64,000 nt of DNA, taken from NCBI GenBank assembly GCA_902776475.1, contig CACYQD010000005.1, forward strand, positions 1 to 64,000. The letters run 5' to 3'. The position numbers and the translations under genes are program-made. Every line of letters starts with the position of its first letter. Position 1 is the stretch's first letter. This document shows, in pieces, positions 41,826 to 49,836 of this stretch. Below the pieces are notes generated by a model. It had not been told where the DNA came from. It was given only the letters and a program-made list of their open reading frames with translations, and searched no databases. The DNA comes from an uncultured Prevotellaceae bacterium. Lineage in GTDB: Bacteria > Bacteroidota > Bacteroidia > Bacteroidales > Bacteroidaceae.

Positions 41826-42164
41826 ACGCAACCATATTTTTAAGTTTATTTTAGGAGATAATTATCACGGATAATACCTCCGTAACTATCTAAAATATTA
41901 TATTTTAGGAGTAAGCATCATGCATTTTGGCGCATCACAGAACTCACAACACATCTGGCTCTTGCTGAAAAACCAATATGACCATTATCAAGGAAAAAGT
42001 GCAACTCAGGTGCGGAAACTGACATTTTTTACCATGTTTCCGCACCTGAGTTTGATATACAAGAAAATTATATACATCAAACAAAATCAACATCGTCTTA
42101 TTGGGTTCTTTCATTTCCATTCACCTTTTTTCCCAAAAAGACCATGTGTGTCGTTTTTTATGAT
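41826..42164. other. AT-rich gap with a 17-bp inverted repeat
   Basis: No convincing gene: one short frame (41920-42180) has no family features and crosses the hairpin. The main feature is a perfect inverted repeat, AACTCAGGTGCGGAAAC (42003-42019) and GTTTCCGCACCTGAGTT (42036-42052), around a 16-base loop. Other ATTATC-type repeats lie at 41857-41880. Confidence 0.6.
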
Positions 42165-42172
42165 TATTTTTG
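42165..42172 (+). promoter_or_regulatory. Promoter -7 element of the second GH30 gene
   Basis: TATTTTTG, followed by CATCC, 130 bases upstream of the ATG at 42303. The -33 part is weak. Confidence 0.5.
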
Positions 42173-42302
42173 CATCCTAACACATTCCTGAAAGCACCGT
42201 TATCGTATCATGATACACGAAATGGATCATATAACAGATCAAAAGCCAAAGACATCCAAGAATGGGAGCCATGAAATCCAAAACACCAAAAACACGCTAT
42301 CG

Positions 42303-43823
42303 ATGAAAAAAATCCTAATTTCCGTACTCCTGTCCCTTTCCGTGGTCTGCCAGGCGGCAGACTATACGATTGATGTGAGACAACCGCGCCAGACCATCCG
42401 GCATTTCGGTGCGTCGGACGCCTGGTCAATGCAGTTTATCGGACTATGGGAGAATGAGGCTGAACAGGAGAAAATCGCCGACTGGCTCTTCTCCACCCGT
42501 TGCGATGAACAGGGTAAACCGCTCGGCATCGGACTCTCCGTATGGCGCTTCAACCTCGGGGCGGGGAGCGCCGAACAAGGGCGCAATGCGCAGATCAATT
42601 TCTCGACGCGGACGGAATGTTTCCTCACCGAGAACGGCACCTACGACTGGACGAAACAGGCCGGACAACGGAAATTCCTAAGAATGGCCAAAGAGCGCGG
42701 CGTCCCCCATTTTTTGGCCTTCCTCAACTCCGCCCCAGTCTATTTCACACAGAACGGACTCGCCACCAACACCGGCCGCGGAGGGACCATCAACCTGAAG
42801 GAGGACTGCTACGACGATTTCGCCCGGTTTATGGCGACTGCCGTGAAGGGAATAGAGGAGCATGACGGCATCCACTTCGACTACATCTGTCCGGTCAACG
42901 AACCCGACGGGCACTGGAACTGGCTTGGACCCAAACAAGAGGGGTCGCCCGCCACCAACCGTGAGATAGCCCGGCTCGTGAGGGAGACCGGCAAGGAATT
43001 CAAGCGACAAGGACTGACGACCCAGATCATCGTCGATGAGTCGAGCGACCTGCGCTGTTTGCTCGACACCCACCAGACCAACTGGGAGCGCGGATACCAG
43101 ATACGTACCTTCTTCTCGAAAGACAGTACGGCCACCTATCTCGGCGAGGTGCCCAACGTGCCTCGGCTGATGGTGGGACACAGTTACTGGACAAACACCC
43201 CCGTCCCCTACATGAGGGAGATACGGGAACAGCTGCGCGACACCATTGCCAAATACGGACTGAAATTCTGGCAGACAGAACTGTGCATCATGAGCAACGA
43301 CGAGGAGATCGGCGGTGGCGGCGGTTATGATTTCTCGATGAAGACGGCCCTCTATGTGGCCCGTGTCATCCACCATGACCTGGTGTTTGCCGACGCGGAG
43401 AGCTGGTCGTGGTGGCGGGCTGTGGGCGGCGACTACAAAGACGGACTCATCCGCGTCTATTCCGACCGGCGGATGAGCAGCGGCTATGCCGTCGATTCAC
43501 GTCTGATGTGGGCCTTGGGCAACTACAGCCGTTTCGTGAGGCCAGGGGCCATCCGCCATGAGGTATCCTCTTCTGAGAAATTCAATCCCTACGGCGTGAT
43601 GTGCTCCGCCTACCGCAACACCGACGGGCGATGGGTGGCGGTCGTGATCAACTACAGCCAGACGGTGCAGGATTTCTCCCTCCGGCTCTCCGAGGGCAAT
43701 GTCAGTCAGTGGCAGATGTACCGCACCTCCGACGTGTCGGGCGAGACCCTGAAACCCGTCGGCCAGACGCAGGGACAGGTGACCTTGCCTCCGCGCAGCA
43801 TCACCACGTTCGTCGCCGACTAA
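42303..43823 (+). CDS. Secreted GH30 family glycoside hydrolase (beta-1,6-galactanase-like)
   Basis: 506 residues from the ATG at 42303, which gives a clean signal peptide (MKKILISVLLSLSVVCQA). The barrel begins TIRHFGASDAWSMQ; acid/base Glu200 is in CPVNEPDGHWNW and nucleophile Glu326 in FWQTELCIM, followed by YVARVIHHDLVFADAESWSWW and the side beta domain. The GASDAW start and WQTE motif fit the GH30 branch with endo-beta-1,6-galactanases rather than the xylanase branch of the first GH30 gene. No C-terminal T9SS tail. Confidence 0.85.
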   Translation: MKKILISVLLSLSVVCQAADYTIDVRQPRQTIRHFGASDAWSMQFIGLWENEAEQEKIADWLFSTRCDEQGKPLGIGLSVWRFNLGAGSAEQGRNAQINFSTRTECFLTENGTYDWTKQAGQRKFLRMAKERGVPHFLAFLNSAPVYFTQNGLATNTGRGGTINLKEDCYDDFARFMATAVKGIEEHDGIHFDYICPVNEPDGHWNWLGPKQEGSPATNREIARLVRETGKEFKRQGLTTQIIVDESSDLRCLLDTHQTNWERGYQIRTFFSKDSTATYLGEVPNVPRLMVGHSYWTNTPVPYMREIREQLRDTIAKYGLKFWQTELCIMSNDEEIGGGGGYDFSMKTALYVARVIHHDLVFADAESWSWWRAVGGDYKDGLIRVYSDRRMSSGYAVDSRLMWALGNYSRFVRPGAIRHEVSSSEKFNPYGVMCSAYRNTDGRWVAVVINYSQTVQDFSLRLSEGNVSQWQMYRTSDVSGETLKPVGQTQGQVTLPPRSITTFVAD

Positions 43824-43858
43824 ACCCTTTTCAGACCCATCTTTCAAACCGATAGATT

Positions 43859-44302
43859 ATGAGAAAAATCTTGATGACCGGGATGCTTTCCCTGACACTT
43901 TGTTCCTGCAGCAACATCACCAAAGAAGAAAACCTCTGGTGCCTCATCATGTGCGCTCTGCTGCTGTGCCACTACCTGGGTGATTTCTGTCTGACGACAA
44001 AAGCCATCATCAGAGCCAAGTCAAACGGAAGCGAACTGCAATACATCCTGCTGCATGCCATCATCCATGCCGCACTCATGACATTCGCGCTCTACTTGTT
44101 TAAAGTGCCCCTCGGAGGATGTCTGGCTGCTTTCTTCATCCAGTTTTGCACCCACTTCTTCATCGACACCGGCAAGAGCATCCTCACTGCGAATGTGGAG
44201 AAACTGAAAGACACCACCAGCAAGGCCTACTGGGCCGTGTTCGGTTTCGACCAGTTTCTGCACCTCCTCGTCATCGTGTTCCTCTCCTACTGCTATAGTT
44301 GA
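43859..44302 (+). CDS. DUF3307 membrane protein
   Basis: A 147-residue protein with about four hydrophobic segments. LLLCHYLGDFCLTTKAI and FGFDQFLHLLVIVFLSY are the two conserved DUF3307 blocks (H..GDF and DQ.LH). The N-terminal LTLCSCS could be read as a lipobox, but the following membrane segments make that doubtful. DUF3307 proteins are frequent in phages and mobile elements. The gene overlaps the convergent amidase gene by 10 bases at its end. Confidence 0.75.
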   Translation: MRKILMTGMLSLTLCSCSNITKEENLWCLIMCALLLCHYLGDFCLTTKAIIRAKSNGSELQYILLHAIIHAALMTFALYLFKVPLGGCLAAFFIQFCTHFFIDTGKSILTANVEKLKDTTSKAYWAVFGFDQFLHLLVIVFLSYCYS

Positions 44303-44901
44303 GCCCCAGCCGTCTGGTGGCGTACAAACGACAGGATTCCATCCACATGGGTGCGGATGATGCGCTCACGGCCCTCGGGGGATAGCAGGAAGGCCACATC
44401 GTCGCGGTTGTCCTGAAACAGATTCTCAGTGAGGACGGCAGGACAACGGGTGTGGCGGAGGATATAGAAGCCGGATTCCCAGTCGGGGTCGCCATCGCTG
44501 TAGTCGGTGCGGAGCTGATGGCCCTTGAGATGGACGGCGGCCGCCGCATACAGGCAGTCGGCCAAACGGTCAGCCTCCGTCCGTCCACGTGAGGTGAAGG
44601 CCGACCATCCCCGGGCATGGAGCCACTGGCCATTGCCTGCCGCATTGACATGGATGGAGACCAACAGGACTTGGTTGGAACCATATTCCCTACATACTTT
44701 GTTGACACGCTGGCAGCGCACCGGCAAGGAGATGTCCATCTCCTCGGTGACGATGCGCCGCGCATCCATGCCCAGTACCTTCAAGCGGCGCACCACCTCG
44801 GCGGCGATCTCACGTGTGTATGCCCATTCTCTCAAGCGACCGTCGGGACTGCGCTTTCCGGCGGTATCCGAACCATGGCCATTGTCAATCAACAGGATCA
44901 T
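44293..44901 (-). CDS. N-acetylmuramoyl-L-alanine amidase, endolysin-like
   Basis: Amidase_3 zinc enzyme of 202 residues. Zinc ligands His9 (DNGHGSDT), Glu25 (LREWAY) and His84 (VSIHVNA), and the catalytic Glu159 (VLTENLF), are all present. It has no signal peptide and no extra wall-binding domain, so it would need a holin or another route to reach the wall, as phage endolysins do. It overlaps the small membrane gene upstream by 17 bases. Confidence 0.9.
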   Translation of the reverse strand: MILLIDNGHGSDTAGKRSPDGRLREWAYTREIAAEVVRRLKVLGMDARRIVTEEMDISLPVRCQRVNKVCREYGSNQVLLVSIHVNAAGNGQWLHARGWSAFTSRGRTEADRLADCLYAAAAVHLKGHQLRTDYSDGDPDWESGFYILRHTRCPAVLTENLFQDNRDDVAFLLSPEGRERIIRTHVDGILSFVRHQTAGAQL

Positions 44902-45127
44902 GGTCTTTCAGCCTTTCGTCAATATAGTTCTTGATTTCACCGCTCTTGGTGCGGATCAACATCGCTACGCCGAAGACACTGCCGGCGTAGACCATGGTCT
45001 GACCGGCATACCACAACACCCCGTCGAGGATGTCACCCTTCATGAAGAAGGAGCAGAAAGAGAGCACGAGGCCGGACAACAACATCATCACGGCAGTGCC
45101 ATACTGTATTTTATCTTTGCTGTTCAT
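44885..45127 (-). CDS. Small two-helix membrane protein, holin-like
   Basis: 80 residues with two hydrophobic segments (GTAVMMLLSGLVLSFCSFF, about 9-27, and MVYAGSVFGVAMLI, about 45-58) and a charged C-terminus (KNYIDERLKDHD). The size, topology and overlap with an amidase gene are those of a holin/endolysin pair. I recognise no named holin family, so the function is inferred from context. Confidence 0.6.
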   Translation of the reverse strand: MNSKDKIQYGTAVMMLLSGLVLSFCSFFMKGDILDGVLWYAGQTMVYAGSVFGVAMLIRTKSGEIKNYIDERLKDHDPVD

Positions 45128-45223
45128 GGTGGAAATTGGAGTTTATGGGTGCAAAGATAAGGGAGGAAGAGGGAAAGGGCGTGGCATTTTAGGATGGGCG
45201 AGGGTGGTGGTTGCTTGGTGAGG

Positions 45224-45246
45224 GAGACGCCACAATGTGACGTCTC
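45224..45246. repeat. Dispersed 23-bp palindrome, copy 2
   Basis: GAGACGCCACA...TGTGACGTCTC, the reverse complement of the copy at 24094-24116. Confidence 0.75.
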
Positions 45247-45273
45247 TACTTTTGCACTCATCCTGACCAATGG

Positions 45274-45306
45274 CCCCTCTCCCTTCGGGAGAGGATGGGT
45301 GAGGGG
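45274..45306. repeat. CCCTCACC/GGGAGAGGG dispersed repeat, copy 2
   Basis: Inverted relative to copy 1: CCCCTCTCCCTTCGGGAGAGG followed by ATGGGTGAGGGG. The CTCTCCC/GGGAGAG part is a tight hairpin. Confidence 0.7.
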
Positions 45307-45353
45307 GCATATTATATGTGTAGAGACGCTACAATGGGGAGGATATTGATTTG

Positions 45354-45386
45354 CCCTCACCTAACCTCTCCCAGAGGGAGAGGGAT
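45354..45386. repeat. CCCTCACC/GGGAGAGGG dispersed repeat, copy 3
   Basis: Same orientation as copy 1 and nearly identical to it (CCCTCACCTAACCTCTCCC, then AGA and GGGAGAGGGAT in overlap). Confidence 0.7.
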
Positions 45387-45407
45387 AAGTTTGCTATTTC
45401 TCTTTGG

Positions 45408-45430
45408 GAGACGCCACAATGTGACGTCTC
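45408..45430. repeat. Dispersed 23-bp palindrome, copy 3
   Basis: Identical to copy 2, same orientation, 184 bases away; the following CTAC is also shared. Confidence 0.75.
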
Positions 45431-45486
45431 TACAGCGTGCTTGGTGGAGGCATTGTTATTAAAGAATGATGACAGCAGGAATTAAC

Positions 45487-45632
45487 GGGTGATGACATGA
45501 GCTGTGTCAGAACTCCACGTAGGGCGAGGCGGGTGATGACATGAACTGTGTCAGGACTCCACGAAGGGGGCGAGGCGGGTGATGACATGAGCTGTGTCAG
45601 AACTCCACGTAGGGGGCGAGGCGGGTGATGAC
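45487..45632 (-). repeat. Tandem duplication of the 3' end of the ComEA-like gene
   Basis: Units begin at 45487, 45531, 45577 and 45623 (44, 46 and 46 bases apart). The unit bordering the gene encodes VITRLAPYVEF and its stop; the two downstream copies repeat the same sequence with a few changes (one keeps RLAPFVES) beyond the stop codon. Confidence 0.85.
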
Positions 45633-46586
45633 CTCGGGAGGAAAGTCCGGGAGGAGGGACAGTTGGTTGAGGGAAGTGAGGGGACCTTTCAGGCGGCGGT
45701 AGTCAGTGATGGCCTTGGCCTGATAGAAATTGATGTAGGGGTGCTTGCGCAACTGGGCAAGCGACAACTGATTGATTTTCAGACGATGGGTGATGCCCGT
45801 CGTCATGGTGAAGAAATCGACAGCATCCTCGGGGAAACCCTCGATCTCAAACAACTGGTCGGTGGAATAGAAACCACCAAGTTGTTGCCGGTAGGCCACC
45901 ACCTTGCGGGCATAATAGCTGCCGATGCCCGGCACACGTTTCAGGAGCGTTGTGTCAGCGCTGTTGAGGTCGATGTGCTCACCTGCCCTCAGTTTGACAG
46001 GATAGCGCAACGTGTCACGGGACGGAGTATGAGACGGTGATTCAGACAGTCCCCTTCCCTGCGGCACCTCATGAGACGGATACACACCTGTCGCAGAACC
46101 GGAATGGCTGATGTAGGCACGGAAGCCACGGTTGCGCTGGCCATAGACCTCCGCCGCCGGACGATAGTCGTCGGAGATGCGGATATATGGTTGCAGTTCC
46201 CGATATTGCTTCACCGTGAGTCCATTGACACGGGCGAAGTCGGAGGGTTGACGGAATACCCCGCCCTTGGCCCTGTAGCGGTAGATGCTGCGCACCTGCC
46301 ACGGTTGGAGTCCCAGTCCCAAAAGACAGGTGCTGTCGGCGGTGTTCGGATCAAAAGGCACCAGGTGGCGCGGCTGTTCCTCCACCGCATAATAGGAACC
46401 AGAAGCTGTTGCAGGCTCCTCCCCTGCCCCGCCCAAGGCGGTCGAGTCGGCTGTCTCCATCGGTGTGGTGCTGTTGCCGTTGCCCACCAGGTACACCACC
46501 CCAAGAGCTACGGCCATCACGCAGAAAGCCACCACAAGCACTTTGCGGTCGGATTTCTGGAAATAGAAAAACTCCCTGAGAGACAT
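45597..46586 (-). CDS. ComEA-like helix-hairpin-helix protein
   Basis: A 329-residue protein with one N-terminal membrane helix (VLVVAFCVMAVALGVVYLV, about 16-34) and at least two exported ComEA-type HhH regions: FDPNTADSTCLLGLGLQPWQVRSIYRYR and IDLNSADTTLLKRVPGIGSYYARKVVAYR, with a third similar part at the end. ComEA proteins bind DNA in the periplasm; a role in DNA uptake is possible but unproven in Bacteroidales. It follows the transporter gene by 13 bases. Its 3' end is tandemly repeated downstream. Confidence 0.85.
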   Translation of the reverse strand: MSLREFFYFQKSDRKVLVVAFCVMAVALGVVYLVGNGNSTTPMETADSTALGGAGEEPATASGSYYAVEEQPRHLVPFDPNTADSTCLLGLGLQPWQVRSIYRYRAKGGVFRQPSDFARVNGLTVKQYRELQPYIRISDDYRPAAEVYGQRNRGFRAYISHSGSATGVYPSHEVPQGRGLSESPSHTPSRDTLRYPVKLRAGEHIDLNSADTTLLKRVPGIGSYYARKVVAYRQQLGGFYSTDQLFEIEGFPEDAVDFFTMTTGITHRLKINQLSLAQLRKHPYINFYQAKAITDYRRLKGPLTSLNQLSLLPDFPPEVITRLAPYVEF

Positions 46587-46599
46587 ACGCCTATCGTGT

Positions 46600-47967
46600 T
46601 TAGATCAAATGGAACTGATGCAGGAAGATGGCTGCGATGCAGATGGGACAGACAAACCTGACGAAGAAAAGGAACACCCCAAGCAGACCACCGCCCAGCG
46701 TACCCCAGTTGGTGACCTGGTCATGCACCACCTTGCGCGGGATATACCAGCCCACAAACAAACAAGTGAGCAGCGAACCCAAGGGCAGGAGGACCTGCGC
46801 CGTAAGGGAATCGCAGAAATCGAGCATGCCCATGCCCAGCACCTTGAAATCAGACAAGACACCATTGGACAAGGAGCACAGGATGGCTATCAGACTGCAA
46901 ACGACGGTGACAACCCACGCCCCCTTGCCACGGGAAACATGCAGTTCCTCATGGAAGAAAGCCGTGCCGATCTCATGCATCGAGATGGTGGATGTCAGAG
47001 CGGCGAGAGCCAGGAGCGCATAAAACAGCACGGAGATCACGTAGCCAACCACCGGTACGGAGGCAAAAGCCTCATGGAAGACACTGGGCAACGTGATGAA
47101 TATCAAGGACGGTCCTGAGTCGGGGTTTACGCCCACCGAGAAAGCCGCCGGGAAAATCATCAGTCCGGCGAGCACCGCCACGAGCGTGTCGAGCAAGGCG
47201 ATCTGCACCGCCGACCGCATCAGATTGGTCTGCCGCGTGAAATACGACGCATAGGTGCAGAGACATGCCGTGCCGAGACTCAGGGAGAAGAACGCCTGTC
47301 CCAAGGCCTCCAGCAGGACGCTGTGGTTGAGTTTCGAGAAATCTGGCTTGAACAAGAACTCCACGCCCTTGCCCGCACCCGGCAACATGCACGACGCCAC
47401 AATCAAGACCACGAGGAGCACCAACAAGGTGGGCATCAGCAGTTTGGAAGCCCTCTCAATGCCGTTGCGCACGCCGCGCGCCACAACCAGGTGTGTCAGC
47501 ACGATGAAACCGACAGCCCACAAGACAGGTTTCCATGGATTGGATGAGAACTCCTGGAAATAGGCTGAGACATAGCCGGCATCGCCTGTGACATGGCCCA
47601 CGAACGATGCCAGGAGATACTGCAGGCACCATCCCGCCACCACCGAATAAAACCCGAGGATGATCATCGAGGTGATCACGCCGAGGTAGCCGATCACCCG
47701 CCATGGCGTCTTCCCGGCCAACTTGTTGTAGGCCCGCGCGGCATTCGACTCCGCGGAACGGCCCACCACAAACTCAGCCATCATGCCCGGAACACCCAGC
47801 ATCAGAACAAACAAGATGTAGAAAAGGATGAAAGCCGCTCCCCCGTTCATGCCCGTCATGTAGGGAAAGCGCCAGATGTTCCCCAGTCCCACCGCCGAAC
47901 CAGCCGTGGCGAGAACGATTCCCATCTTGGAACTGAAACCAGTCCTTTTCATCTCAGACATAGCCAC
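46600..47967 (-). CDS. Na+-dependent neurotransmitter-symporter family transporter 1
   Basis: SNF/NSS-family (LeuT fold) transporter of 455 residues, about 11-12 membrane helices. GIVLATAGSAVGLGNIWRFPYMTGMNGGAAF is the TM1 substrate and sodium site; SLSLGTACLCTYASY is the TM6 region. The substrate is probably an amino acid or related amine, not readable from sequence. It is a close paralogue of the next gene upstream, separated by 9 bases. Confidence 0.93.
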   Translation of the reverse strand: MAMSEMKRTGFSSKMGIVLATAGSAVGLGNIWRFPYMTGMNGGAAFILFYILFVLMLGVPGMMAEFVVGRSAESNAARAYNKLAGKTPWRVIGYLGVITSMIILGFYSVVAGWCLQYLLASFVGHVTGDAGYVSAYFQEFSSNPWKPVLWAVGFIVLTHLVVARGVRNGIERASKLLMPTLLVLLVVLIVASCMLPGAGKGVEFLFKPDFSKLNHSVLLEALGQAFFSLSLGTACLCTYASYFTRQTNLMRSAVQIALLDTLVAVLAGLMIFPAAFSVGVNPDSGPSLIFITLPSVFHEAFASVPVVGYVISVLFYALLALAALTSTISMHEIGTAFFHEELHVSRGKGAWVVTVVCSLIAILCSLSNGVLSDFKVLGMGMLDFCDSLTAQVLLPLGSLLTCLFVGWYIPRKVVHDQVTNWGTLGGGLLGVFLFFVRFVCPICIAAIFLHQFHLI

Positions 47968-47976
47968 ACCTTGAAT

Positions 47977-49341
47977 TTATAAGACCTTGAACTGATGAAG
48001 GAAGATCAGCAGGATGCACACCGGACACACATAGCGGACGCAGAAGCGATAGACCCCATAGAACGTGGAGCGCAGCGTGCCCCAGTTGGTGAACTCATCA
48101 TGCACCACATTGCGGGGAGCAAACCAACCCATGAAGATGCAGGTGAGCAAACCGCCCACAGGCAGGAAGATCTGTCCGGTGACATAATCAAAGAGTTCGA
48201 ACAAAGACAAGCCAAACAAGCTCAGGCCGTCCCAGGCACCAAAAGACAAGGAACAGAACACACCGATGACAGTACAAGTACAGGTGACCACAAGCGCCGC
48301 CTTTCCACGAGAGATACGCATCTCCTCCTGCAGGAAAGCCGTACTCACCTCATGCAGCGAAATCAGCGAGGTGAGCGCCGCCACCGCCAGGAGCAGGTAG
48401 AACAGGACGGAGATGACATAGCCGATGGCTGGTATGGAAGAGAATGCCTGATAGAACACGTTGGGCAGCGTGATGAACACCAGCGAGGCTCCGGAATCGG
48501 GATTGATGCCCACGGAGAAAGCCGCCGGGAAGATCATCAGTCCGGCGAGCACGGCCACCAGACAATCGACGATACTGATCTGGACCGCCGACTGAAGCAG
48601 GTTGGTGCTCCTCGAGTAATAAGAAGCGTAGGTGCAGATACATCCCATGGCGATGCTCAGCGAATAGAACGACTGTCCCAAGGCGTCGAGGAAGACATCC
48701 TTGTCGAGTTTGGCGAAATCGGGTTTGAACAGGAAAGAGACGCCTTTGCCGGCATCAGGCAACATGCACGACGCCACCACAATGACCAAGAGGAGGATGA
48801 AGAGTGTGGGCATCACCATCTTGGAGACCTTCTCGATGCCGTTGCGCACGCCCCTCACAATGACGAAGTGAGTGATAAACAAGAAGACGAACGTCCAGAT
48901 CACCGGTTTCAGCGGGTGGGAGGAGAATTCCTTGAAATAAGACTGCACATACTCCGCATCACCGTTGATGCCACCCACCGCGGCGCCATAGACATACTGC
49001 AGGCACCATCCCGACACCACGGCATAATAGCCCGTGATGAGGAAGCCCGTCAGCACACCCAGATAGCCCACATATTTCCAGGCGCTGCCACCAGCCATGC
49101 GGTCATAGGCGCGCGCCGTGTTGGACGCCCCATGCCTTCCGATGATGAACTCATTCACCATGCAGGGGATGCCTAGCAGGAGCACCGAGACCAAATAGAT
49201 GATGATGAAGGCCGCACCGCCGTTCTCGCCCGCCATGTAAGGAAAACGCCACACATTGCCCAGTCCCACCGCAGAACCCGCAGTGGCCAAGACCACACCC
49301 AACTTGCTGCCAAAGTTGGCTCTCTCCATATTATTCGACAT
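47977..49341 (-). CDS. Na+-dependent neurotransmitter-symporter family transporter 2
   Basis: A second NSS transporter, 454 residues from the start MSNNMERANFG at 49341 (the longer frame to 49383 adds a charged tail that fits the family poorly). VVLATAGSAVGLGNVWRFPYMAGENGGAAF and SLSIAMGCICTYASYYS match the paralogue, showing a tandem duplication with divergence of loops and of the TM6 site (SLSIAMGC versus SLSLGTAC), which suggests different substrates. Confidence 0.93.
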   Translation of the reverse strand: MSNNMERANFGSKLGVVLATAGSAVGLGNVWRFPYMAGENGGAAFIIIYLVSVLLLGIPCMVNEFIIGRHGASNTARAYDRMAGGSAWKYVGYLGVLTGFLITGYYAVVSGWCLQYVYGAAVGGINGDAEYVQSYFKEFSSHPLKPVIWTFVFLFITHFVIVRGVRNGIEKVSKMVMPTLFILLLVIVVASCMLPDAGKGVSFLFKPDFAKLDKDVFLDALGQSFYSLSIAMGCICTYASYYSRSTNLLQSAVQISIVDCLVAVLAGLMIFPAAFSVGINPDSGASLVFITLPNVFYQAFSSIPAIGYVISVLFYLLLAVAALTSLISLHEVSTAFLQEEMRISRGKAALVVTCTCTVIGVFCSLSFGAWDGLSLFGLSLFELFDYVTGQIFLPVGGLLTCIFMGWFAPRNVVHDEFTNWGTLRSTFYGVYRFCVRYVCPVCILLIFLHQFKVL

Positions 49342-49396
49342 GATCTGATAATATAACTCCGGAAAGTCCTGAGGGCTTTCCATACTGAATAATTTG

Positions 49397-49424
49397 CAAA
49401 ATTATAAATTATTCCCTAATTTTG
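49397..49424. promoter_or_regulatory. Divergent -7 elements, transporter and vanZ-like genes
   Basis: TAATTTTG on the minus strand (49397-49404) faces the transporters and TAATTTTG on the plus strand (49417-49424) faces the VanZ-like gene. The two nearly abut, so polymerases at both would collide, and expression may be mutually exclusive. Confidence 0.55.
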
Positions 49425-49443
49425 CACGGAAATATTGCAAAAT

Positions 49444-49836
49444 ATGAGATATTTATTACATCTGATAACCAGATATCCCTTTTCCTCTTTACTGATTGCT
49501 CTGATCTGGTATCTATGTTTCTTCACTCCTCCTGAGACAAAACTGGAGGATGTAAAAAACATAGACAAGTGGACCCATACAGCTATGTATCTGTTCACTT
49601 GTCTTGTCATTTGGGCAGAATACCTGCACAAGCATACCCATGTGGGATGGAACCGCGTCATCCTGCTGGCCTGGGCTGCGCCCGTCATCATGAGCGGTGT
49701 CATCGAAATCCTGCAGGCCCACTGCACAGGAGGCCGGAGAAGCGGAGAGTGGCTGGATTTCGCGGCCAACACCATCGGGGCGACGATAGCCTTGGCTATC
49801 GGTATTCTATGGGCAAGGTGCCACGCCAAAGAATAA
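49444..49836 (+). CDS. VanZ-like family membrane protein
   Basis: 130 residues, about four membrane helices, with the VanZ pattern NIDKWTHTAMYLFTCLVIW (D-K-x-x-H), VIMSGVIEILQAHCTGGRRSGEWLDFAANTIGATIA (E-x-x-Q and D-x-x-A-N-x-x-G). Proteins of this family affect teicoplanin resistance in enterococci, but most have no known role. The gene runs into the convergent CYTH gene, overlapping it by about 40 bases. Confidence 0.88.
   Translation: MRYLLHLITRYPFSSLLIALIWYLCFFTPPETKLEDVKNIDKWTHTAMYLFTCLVIWAEYLHKHTHVGWNRVILLAWAAPVIMSGVIEILQAHCTGGRRSGEWLDFAANTIGATIALAIGILWARCHAKE

Larger units (their letters stand above)
45128..45486. other. Repeat-rich intergenic gap
   Basis: No gene seen. Holds two full copies and a partial copy (45323-45336) of the GAGACGCCACA palindrome and two copies of the CCCTCACC/GGGAGAGGG element, alternating. 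Confidence 0.75.

Noticed and set aside
41920-42180. 86-codon plus-strand frame
   Set aside because: Crosses the perfect 17-bp inverted repeat, is Phe/His/Ile-rich by base composition and resembles nothing known.
45487-45632. CRISPR-like repeats
   Set aside because: Tandem units without spacers that copy the end of a gene.
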